Assembly: GCA_019623805.1 (NCBI GenBank)
Contig: CP053680.1
Span: forward strand, 1,116,001 to 1,180,000
Length of the DNA stretch: 64,000 nt
Source: Gammaproteobacteria bacterium (ex Lamellibrachia satsuma)
GTDB lineage: Bacteria; Pseudomonadota; Gammaproteobacteria; Chromatiales; Chromatiaceae
Direction of reading: 5' to 3'
Within the stretch, counting starts at the first letter, position 1. The number at the start of each line of letters is the position of its first letter. Position numbers and translations under genes: made by a program. Below, piece after piece: positions 57,850 to 64,000 of this stretch. Below the pieces are notes generated by a model. It made no database searches and had not been told where the DNA came from. It saw only the letters and a program-made list of their open reading frames with translations.

Positions 57850-58779
57850 TTGGGAAGCATACAGTTACGCCGTAACTTCAGTCGAAACATCCTGATCAGG
57901 ATGGTCATCATGTCCACCCTGGTCGCGGGACTGATTGTCTGGAAGTTCGATTTCATCAACCAGGTCTACTTCCGGGACCAGCTCACCAGCACCGGCCTGA
58001 TCATTAACGGCACCATTGTCGGACTGTTCTTTATCGGCATCCTGAGGATGATCCTTATCTTCATCCACTATGTCCGCGAGGAGAATGCGCTGATCCGTTT
58101 TGTGCGCAATCTGCGGGAGGGGATGGAAGAGCCTTACGCCCAGCTGCCGAAAAAATCCATTATCGTGATGCGCTACCGCACCATGGAAGGACTCTTTAAA
58201 GCGAATTGCCCGGTCAACCACGGCTCACTGGCGTCCACCTTGTTGGCCAACGAGAGCACGCGCAACAGCCTGCCGAAGTTCATCAACAATATCCTGATCC
58301 TGACCGGTGTTTTCGGCACAATCGTCTCCCTCTCCATCGCCCTGATCGGCGCCTCAGACCTGCTGGAGAATGCGATCAATGTGGGTGGTATGGGCATGGT
58401 AGTACACGGCATGTCCACCGCGCTCTCCACCACCATTACCGCGATTGTCTGCTACGTCATCTTCGGCTATTTCCACCTCAAACTCACCGACGTCCAGACC
58501 AATCTTGTCAGTGCCGTGGAACAGGTCACGGTCAACGAACTGATCCCGCGTTTCCATGTCCATACCGACAGCGTTCTCTACGAGTTCACCGGCCTGATCC
58601 GCTCCATGCAGGGGCTGGTCAACCAGATGGGCCAATCACAGCAGGCCGTTCAGGAGATGGAAGAGCGCATGCTCACCACGCTGGATGGCTTTGCTGAACA
58701 GTCGAAGTCTCACTCCCGCGACATGGCCGATATCAAACACATCCTGATTCGCGGCTTCCGACTGCGCCAGCCTGAATAA
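57850..58779 (+). CDS. MotA/TolQ/ExbB-like proton-channel protein
   Basis: 309 residues from a TTG start (57850, GGAG upstream); an ATG at 57901 is an alternative. Four membrane segments are seen: about 17-36, 47-73, 146-168 and 178-205. The last two (NILILTGVFGTIVSLSIAL, GMVVHGMSTALSTTITAIV) carry the pattern of MotA/TolQ/ExbB channel helices, with STTITA matching the conserved Thr region. The C-terminal 90 residues are cytoplasmic and helical. The next gene, five bases later, encodes an ExbD-like partner, so the pair should form an ion-driven motor unit. Cargo unknown. Confidence 0.8.
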   Translation: MGSIQLRRNFSRNILIRMVIMSTLVAGLIVWKFDFINQVYFRDQLTSTGLIINGTIVGLFFIGILRMILIFIHYVREENALIRFVRNLREGMEEPYAQLPKKSIIVMRYRTMEGLFKANCPVNHGSLASTLLANESTRNSLPKFINNILILTGVFGTIVSLSIALIGASDLLENAINVGGMGMVVHGMSTALSTTITAIVCYVIFGYFHLKLTDVQTNLVSAVEQVTVNELIPRFHVHTDSVLYEFTGLIRSMQGLVNQMGQSQQAVQEMEERMLTTLDGFAEQSKSHSRDMADIKHILIRGFRLRQPE

Positions 58780-58784
58780 TCGGC

Positions 58785-59834
58785 ATGGATAACAGCTTCG
58801 TCGATCTGCGACTGAACCACCACGCAGCCCAGGCAGAGGAGGGTTTCTGGCCCTCTTTTACCGATATCATGACGGTAATCCTCATGATATTCATGCTCGC
58901 TATGGTAGTCCTGTTGATCCGCAACATGGAGCTGCTGGACCAGCTGCGCTCAACCATGGCTGCAGAGCAGGAGGCGATGGAACTGGTTAAGACGACGGGC
59001 GAGGAGAATCAGACGCTGGAGGAGCGCCTGCTCTCCCGTGAATATGAGCTCTCAATGATGCGCATGCAGCTGATGCGCTCGGAGGAACAGCAGGAGCAGC
59101 AGGAGGCGGCCATCGCCAGCCAGTTGCACCAGATCAGCAGCCTGTCACGGGAACGGGACGACCTGGAGAGCAACGTAACCCGCCTTACCCATGACAAAGA
59201 CGATCTCAACATTCTGGTCACCCGGCTCACCCACGACAAAGACAACCTCAATGTCCAGGTCACCCGGCTGACAACAGATACCAACCGCCTGCAGCTGCAG
59301 ATCGACGACGCCACCCGCAGCATTGAAAACCTGACTGAAGACATGGATCGAGTCACCAGCCGTCACGCATTGACCCAGGACGAACTGGATAGCCTGCGCA
59401 CTTCCTTTCACGCCCAAAGTGAGGAACTGGCTCAGGCGCAGGCCCAAAATGTGGACGCAGATCAGACGCTTGCCGATCTGAAGATCGACTTTCAAGCACT
59501 CAAGATCAAATATGACAAACTTGTCAGGCCTGCCCGGACTTCAAGAGGCAAGATCGTCGTGGAGGTCCGTTTTGCCAAGGTCAAAGAAAAACTTGTCATC
59601 GATTACAAGACCCCTGGAGGCAAAACCTTCAAGACTGTCTCTCGCAAGCAGCTCGATCAGTCACTGACTCGTCTGAAAGCACAGGAATCCAACCAGCTTT
59701 ACGTCAAGGTCATCATCCCGAAGAACAGCGGCCTGTCTTATAACGAGGCCTGGACCTTCACTAACCAGATGCACAAGAAGTATGACTACTACTTCCAGGA
59801 AGATGCCAAAAAAGAGCGGATGATCAATGAATAA
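58785..59834 (+). CDS. ExbD/TolR-like protein with a long coiled-coil insert
   Basis: 349 residues. A short cytoplasmic N-terminus is followed by one membrane helix at about 24-45 (FTDIMTVILMIFMLAMVVLL), with Asp27 at the place of the proton-binding Asp of ExbD/TolR/MotB. Residues 48-250 are an extended coiled coil including three repeats of a 14-residue unit (RLTHDKDDLNILVT, RLTHDKDNLNVQVT, RLTTDTNRLQLQID). The last 90 residues (KLVIDYKTPGGKTF, LYVKVIIPKNSGLSYNEAW) look like the periplasmic ExbD/TolR fold. No OmpA-type peptidoglycan domain is seen. It pairs with the MotA-like gene. Function unknown; the coiled coil may span the periplasm. Confidence 0.72.
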   Translation: MDNSFVDLRLNHHAAQAEEGFWPSFTDIMTVILMIFMLAMVVLLIRNMELLDQLRSTMAAEQEAMELVKTTGEENQTLEERLLSREYELSMMRMQLMRSEEQQEQQEAAIASQLHQISSLSRERDDLESNVTRLTHDKDDLNILVTRLTHDKDNLNVQVTRLTTDTNRLQLQIDDATRSIENLTEDMDRVTSRHALTQDELDSLRTSFHAQSEELAQAQAQNVDADQTLADLKIDFQALKIKYDKLVRPARTSRGKIVVEVRFAKVKEKLVIDYKTPGGKTFKTVSRKQLDQSLTRLKAQESNQLYVKVIIPKNSGLSYNEAWTFTNQMHKKYDYYFQEDAKKERMINE

Positions 59835-59980
59835 ACCGCAGGGACTCACAACCTGCGGGGCAGCCTGATTCCGGAACAGCCGTCGTCCTGCCCCTTAGAT
59901 TCCTCAAGCCGCCTGTTTGCATGGAATTTCTGCGCCAAACAGCTAAAATACATTGAATTCCATACACAAGAGAATCTTCT

Positions 59981-60838
59981 GTGAATTCAGCGCTCTATCC
60001 ATCCGAATCAGAACTGCGAAATGCCTATGAAATAATGAAAGGCATAGCCGTTCCCTCTCTGCCCAAAGTGGTACTCACCATTGAGCAGGAGATGCAGGAC
60101 AAGGATGTCAACATAGCTGAAATTGCCGACCTAATCAGTCAGGATGCAGCAATTTCCGGGCTGGTATTGAAGACCATCAACTCCCCCGCGTTTGGCATGC
60201 GCCGAAAATTTGAATCAATTCAACATGCTTCGGTTCTGCTGGGCCTGGAAAACATCAAGAACCTGGTGATCGCTTCTGCGCTGAAGCATGTATTCGAAAC
60301 TAACCAGCCCGCAGTGCAAATGATCTGGGAAGATGTCAATGCAGTTGCCCAGTGCGCTGTCTGGATCTCCAGTTCAATCACTTCAATTGCCAATGATGAA
60401 GCCTATCTCGCCGGTCTCTTTCATAAATCCGGCGCTCTCCTTATGGCTAAACGCTTCAGCGACTACGATGAAGTTCTCAGGGTAGCGAAGTCAGACCCCG
60501 GGAAGTGGATAGAAGAGGAAGAGCGAAGGTACGGGACCAACCACGCCATAATCGGATTTATCCTGGCCGAGAGTTGGAAACTACCCGAGATCATCTGCCT
60601 GACTATTCTTCACCACCCTCGAGAATCGTGCAGTGAAATTGAAGATGAAAAACTCAGGTCACTGATTGCGACCATTAAGGTGGCCAACTACATTCTTGAC
60701 ACAATCCTGTTAAGGGAATCCACAACCGCAAGTGACACTCTCGATTTCTTTGCAACGGCGATAAAAGAGCTGGCGCTGAGCAGTGATGAAATTGAGGCTT
60801 TGAAAGACCAAATGACTGAGTTTATTTTTTCAAAATAG
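59981..60838 (+). CDS. HDOD-domain signalling protein
   Basis: 285 residues from a GTG start at 59981. The HDOD domain spans most of the protein (IAVPSLPKVVLTIEQEMQ, ISQDAAISGLVLKTINSPAF, HASVLLGLENIKNLVIASAL). The metal-site HD is incomplete, as in HDOD rather than HD-GYP proteins. HDOD proteins act in signal transduction, virulence or motility control. It sits 146 bases after the ExbD-like gene, probably a separate transcript. Confidence 0.9.
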   Translation: MNSALYPSESELRNAYEIMKGIAVPSLPKVVLTIEQEMQDKDVNIAEIADLISQDAAISGLVLKTINSPAFGMRRKFESIQHASVLLGLENIKNLVIASALKHVFETNQPAVQMIWEDVNAVAQCAVWISSSITSIANDEAYLAGLFHKSGALLMAKRFSDYDEVLRVAKSDPGKWIEEEERRYGTNHAIIGFILAESWKLPEIICLTILHHPRESCSEIEDEKLRSLIATIKVANYILDTILLRESTTASDTLDFFATAIKELALSSDEIEALKDQMTEFIFSK

Positions 60839-61022
60839 ACATCAGGGCCAATTTGTACCAATAAAAGACCACAGGCAGCGTATGGGACAGTGCTGTACCG
60901 CCGGATAGTTTTTTATTGAGCGCTGTTGGGACTCCCTCTGCAAGCAAAATCGTTCTACAATTGAATTAGCGATTGTTCTGCCATATTGGAAAAGGCCTAA
61001 TAGCTCCAGAAAGTGGTTTTCT

Positions 61023-61580
61023 ATGTTTACCAGATACCAGATCAGCACCGGCACTCCCTATATTCAACGATGCCTGATCGTTGGTATTTTGGCTGGCTTG
61101 CTGAACGGCTGTTCCTCCAATGTGCCCGAACTAATCAAAACAGCTCCACCAGGAAATATTCAAATTTCCGAGGTCCACCAGGCAGCAGGGCGTTTCAATC
61201 ACTCCCGGATTCGCTGGGGCGGCACCATTATCAGGGTGGATAATCTCAAAGAGAGCACCCTCATCGAAGTATTGGCACGCTCGCTGGCCTCGGAGGGAAA
61301 ACCGGATTCTGGCAGTGATGGGCAGGGGCGCTTCATGGTCAAAGTGAAGGGGTTTCTCGATCCGGAGGAGTACCCGAAAGACCGATTACTCACCGTAACC
61401 GGATCTGTCACCCAGGCGATCGAGCGCAGTGTCGGCGACTATAACTACACCTATCCAGTGGTCGAGGCGGAAGTCTACTTTCTCTGGCCGGAAGAGAAGG
61501 ATTATCCTTATCGCTACTATCGTGATCCATTTTATGACCCCTGGTATCCTTTTGGGTACAGGTATCCTTACTATTGGTAG
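61023..61580 (+). CDS. Slp-family outer membrane lipoprotein
   Basis: 185 residues. A leader with lipobox LLNGC (Cys30) follows a hydrophobic stretch, then an Slp-type domain: RIRWGGTIIRVDNLKESTLIEVLAR, GRFMVKVKGFLDPEEYPKDRLLTVTG and YTYPVVEAEVYFLW. The tail is unusually Tyr-, Pro- and Asp-rich (about 155-185). Slp proteins are starvation- and stationary-phase-induced outer-membrane lipoproteins. The second copy begins nine bases after its stop. Confidence 0.9.
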   Translation: MFTRYQISTGTPYIQRCLIVGILAGLLNGCSSNVPELIKTAPPGNIQISEVHQAAGRFNHSRIRWGGTIIRVDNLKESTLIEVLARSLASEGKPDSGSDGQGRFMVKVKGFLDPEEYPKDRLLTVTGSVTQAIERSVGDYNYTYPVVEAEVYFLWPEEKDYPYRYYRDPFYDPWYPFGYRYPYYW

Positions 61581-61589
61581 GGTATATCC

Positions 61590-62126
61590 ATGACAAAGTT
61601 TTTCAAGCGCATTTTCTTCGTCACCCTGTGCCTGTTTTTGGCTGCTTGTGCCTCCCCGCAAGCCCGGGTGCCTGCAGGAGATCGTTCAGTCACGCCAAAA
61701 CAGATAGCTGAAAAAAAACGGGGTATCGGGGCATCCCCAGTGGAATGGGGTGGTGTAATCATGGAATTGCGCAATCTGAAGAGCAGCAGTGAACTCGAAG
61801 TAATCGCTTACCCTTTACAAGAGAACGGCAAACCGGATCTCGATGCCTCTCCAACCGGACGCTTTATCGCGGTCACACCTGGATACCTTGAGAGTGTCGA
61901 CTATAACAAGGGGCGCCAGGTCACCATTAGCGGCCCTGTCAGTGAAATCAGAGCGGGCAAGGTTGGCGAAGCGGATTATCAATTCCCGGTCATCAAAACA
62001 GCCGACGCCTATCTTTGGCCGAAAGCAGTAGCGCAACGCGATACAAAACCCAGAATACACTTCGGCATAGGCGTCGGTAGCGGCGGTTACTCCCGCGGCG
62101 GCGTCGGGATCGGAGTCGGTTTTTGA
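61590..62126 (+). CDS. Slp-family outer membrane lipoprotein, second copy
   Basis: 178 residues; signal peptide and lipobox LAAC (Cys20). The Slp domain repeats the pattern of its neighbour: VEWGGVIMELRNLKSSSELEVIAYPL, GRFIAVTPGYLESVDYNKGRQVTISG, YQFPVIKTADAYLW. The C-terminus is glycine-rich (GIGVGSGGYSRGG). It is a tandem duplicate in the same operon with the neighbour at 61023, but the tails differ. Confidence 0.9.
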   Translation: MTKFFKRIFFVTLCLFLAACASPQARVPAGDRSVTPKQIAEKKRGIGASPVEWGGVIMELRNLKSSSELEVIAYPLQENGKPDLDASPTGRFIAVTPGYLESVDYNKGRQVTISGPVSEIRAGKVGEADYQFPVIKTADAYLWPKAVAQRDTKPRIHFGIGVGSGGYSRGGVGIGVGF

Positions 62127-62181
62127 GCGTCACACAACTTAACAGCCACCTGCGTGCTGCAATCTGTAGAAAGGCATAATC

Positions 62182-63261
62182 ATGGAATGGCTGTCAAATA
62201 CATTCCCTATGTTCAGCCACTATATGCCGGCACTTATCACTGCCGCAGTCATTGTCGTGATCGTCTGGACATCCAACAGATCCCTCATCACCCGGCGCAC
62301 CAACCTGGGCGCAGAGGCAAAGCTGCCCCGCCAGTTACTCATTCTAGGCCTGACATTGGTCGGAATACTGATCCTGCTCTTTCAAATCCCGATGTCGGAG
62401 GTCGCGCGAGGACAGATACTCGGTCTGCTTGGCATCGTACTTACCGGTGTCATCGGCCTCTCATCCACTACCTTTGTCACCAATATCATGGCGGGGATGA
62501 TGCTGCGGGTGGTGCGCAGCTTTCGATCCGGGGATTTCATCCGTATCGGCGATCAATTTGGGAAAGTCACTGACCGGGGGCTGTTTCACACCGAGATCCA
62601 AACCGAAGACCGGGATCTGACAATCTTTCCAAATCTGTTTCTGATCACGACGCCTGTCACCGTCGTCCGCAGATCAGGCACGATTATCTCAACAACTCTC
62701 TCTCTTGGTTATGAAATGCCCCGCGCCCGTATCGAGGCGTTATTAATCGAAGCGGCAGAGGAGGTAAAATTATCCGAGTGTTTCGTTCAAGTCACCGAGA
62801 TTGGCGATTACGCGGTAACCTATCGAATCGCAGGATTTCTGCCGGAAGTGAAACATCTATTGACTGCCCGCTCGAATCTGCGAAAGATGGTACTGGATGT
62901 ACTTCACCAAAACGGCATCGAAATCGTTTCTCCGTCCTTTATGAACCAGCGCCAATATGGATTGGAAAGTCGATTTATTCCGACGGACACAAGCGCCAAG
63001 CAGGATGATTTGGTTGCCAGTGACGATTCACCGGAAACCATCATGTTCGACAAGGCAGATGAGGCAGAAGAGCTCGATCAACTCCGTGATGAGCTTGAGC
63101 GCCATAAATCGCGTAATCAGGAACTCAGCGAATTGTTAAAAACCAACAGCGAATACGATACGGCGGCGATCAAAGCAGAAGTCGAATCCAACGAACAGCG
63201 AATCCTTCAACTTTCAGAAATTATTGAAACGAAAACATCTGATTCGAAGCCTGAAAAATAA
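62182..63261 (+). CDS. Small-conductance mechanosensitive channel (MscS family)
   Basis: 359 residues. Membrane segments at about 13-29, 50-67 and 79-105; the pore-type helix (GLLGIVLTGVIGLSSTTFVTNIMAGMM) leads into the MscS beta domain (RSFRSGDFIRIGDQFGKVTDRGLFHTEIQTEDRDL, split over two motifs). The C-terminal 100 residues are charged and coiled coil (LDQLRDELERHKSRNQELSE), beyond the usual MscS length. It relieves osmotic pressure across the inner membrane. The coiled coil is an unusual addition. Confidence 0.85.
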   Translation: MEWLSNTFPMFSHYMPALITAAVIVVIVWTSNRSLITRRTNLGAEAKLPRQLLILGLTLVGILILLFQIPMSEVARGQILGLLGIVLTGVIGLSSTTFVTNIMAGMMLRVVRSFRSGDFIRIGDQFGKVTDRGLFHTEIQTEDRDLTIFPNLFLITTPVTVVRRSGTIISTTLSLGYEMPRARIEALLIEAAEEVKLSECFVQVTEIGDYAVTYRIAGFLPEVKHLLTARSNLRKMVLDVLHQNGIEIVSPSFMNQRQYGLESRFIPTDTSAKQDDLVASDDSPETIMFDKADEAEELDQLRDELERHKSRNQELSELLKTNSEYDTAAIKAEVESNEQRILQLSEIIETKTSDSKPEK

Positions 63262-63270
63262 TAAAGTTAG

Positions 63271-64000
63271 ATGAAAATCCAAGTCAGTGAACTAATTATA
63301 AAATACATGGAGCGTTTGGGTATCGAGGCTATTTTTGGCATGCCCGGCGCTCACATATTACCTGTTTATGACGCATTGTATGATTCAGATATTCAAAGCA
63401 TATTAGCCAAACATGAACAGGGCGCAGCTTTCATGGCTGGCGGATACGCCAGAGCCTCCAATACAATATCTGCCTGTATAGCAACTGCCGGACCTGGTGC
63501 CACGAATCTGATAACGGGGGTTGCCAATGCTTATGCGGACAGGTTACCAATCCTTGTCATTACAGGTGAAACATCAACCCATATTTTTGGTAAAGGTGGT
63601 CTCCAGGAAAGCTCTGGAGAAGGCGGCAGCATCGATCAGGCAGTCCTGTTCAAAAGCATCACAAAATATAGTAAAACCGTAGAAAGAACCGACTATCTTG
63701 CCCAGGTTTTGAATCAGGTTTCCACAATACTGCTCTCCCCAAACCCTGGACCGGTACTCCTCAGCTTTCCATTTAATGTTCAGAAAGAGATGGTTGACGA
63801 CGCGATCCTGGATAACATAAAGACAAAACTGCGTGTTCATAGAGTCCAAGAGGATTTTCCCGCCGTAGAATCACTATCCAGGCAGATAATCGATGCCAAC
63901 AACCCTGTCATAGTAGCCGGGTATGGTTGTATAAAATCAGGCGCCCAGGAGATCGTCTCCCGGTTGAGCGAATCGATGAATATTCCTGTTGCAACCAGCC
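63271..64000 (+). CDS. Thiamine-diphosphate enzyme, acetolactate-synthase-like (cut by window end)
   Basis: Starts with ATG at 63271, ten bases after the MscS stop, and continues past the window end (243 codons seen). The N-terminal TPP domain has GIEAIFGMPGAHILPVYDAL, the conserved Glu in AKHEQGAAFMAGGYAR, and ATAGPGATNLITGVANAYADR. This fits the acetolactate synthase / pyruvate-oxidase-like group; the central domain starts near residue 205. The substrate cannot be told from this part. Operonic link to the channel gene is suggested by spacing only. Confidence 0.85.
   Translation, partial: MKIQVSELIIKYMERLGIEAIFGMPGAHILPVYDALYDSDIQSILAKHEQGAAFMAGGYARASNTISACIATAGPGATNLITGVANAYADRLPILVITGETSTHIFGKGGLQESSGEGGSIDQAVLFKSITKYSKTVERTDYLAQVLNQVSTILLSPNPGPVLLSFPFNVQKEMVDDAILDNIKTKLRVHRVQEDFPAVESLSRQIIDANNPVIVAGYGCIKSGAQEIVSRLSESMNIPVATS

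Noticed and set aside
57850..59834. Zorya defence system (ZorA/ZorB)
   Set aside because: The second protein has no OmpA-type peptidoglycan-binding end, the first lacks the long ZorA tail, and no ZorC/D or ZorE genes follow.

Overview
The window looks like a gammaproteobacterial chromosome. The housekeeping clusters have classic gammaproteobacterial order: iscR-S-U-A-hscBA-fdx-iscX, and queA-tgt-yajC-secDF. There is also an LpxH-type lipid A enzyme, Slp-type outer-membrane lipoproteins and a Pro-Arg-His-Lys tRNA operon. Gene style and the many dispersed palindromic repeats would fit a free-living or symbiotic sulfur-oxidising lineage (Chromatiales or Sedimenticola/Thiodiazotropha-like). That lineage is inference only; no sulfur gene lies in the window.

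Left end (1-6.8 kb): four overlapping genes encode a TIR protein, a MoxR-type AAA+ ATPase, a degenerate vWA/SAV_2336-like partner and a large protein ending in an FGE-sulfatase (C-type-lectin fold) domain. This is the layout of a ternary NTPase-based conflict system: effector, ATPase switch and sensor. A second FGE-domain gene faces it. The two FGE C-termini differ almost only at codons that end in C or T, the footprint left by an adenine-mutagenising diversity-generating retroelement (DGR). No reverse transcriptase or template repeat is in the window, so the DGR machinery would have to act in trans. Next comes a cation:proton antiporter broken by two frameshifts.

Core block (8.4-26 kb): the complete isc operon with an IscR-type promoter and an intrinsic-terminator-like hairpin directly before hscB; cysE, trmJ and suhB; secF-secD-yajC-tgt-queA with a candidate sRNA (UCCUCC loop, terminator) between tgt and queA; and a CHASE4-like GGDEF/EAL protein.

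Island (26.08-46.30 kb): an integrative element sits in the 3' end of tRNA-Leu(CAA). It has a tyrosine integrase, att direct repeats, a second near-identical repeat just inside each end, and a P4-satellite-like replication and regulation module (AlpA, toprim primase, DUF3987). It also carries a truncated-looking phage polyvalent protein. Its cargo is a five-gene operon: SNF2-type helicase, DUF4391, type III Mod, Schlafen-AlbA/HATPase and type III Res. This is probably an extended type III restriction or anti-phage system.

Right block (46.8-64 kb): the tRNA operon with promoter and terminator, folD, cysS, two chemoreceptors (one with a periplasmic CxxCH haem motif), two cyclophilins, lpxH, a DUF455 protein and a glycerate 2-kinase. 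Then come a MotA/ExbB plus ExbD-like pair with a long coiled-coil insert, an HDOD protein, two Slp lipoproteins, an MscS-type channel and the start of a thiamine-diphosphate enzyme cut by the window end.
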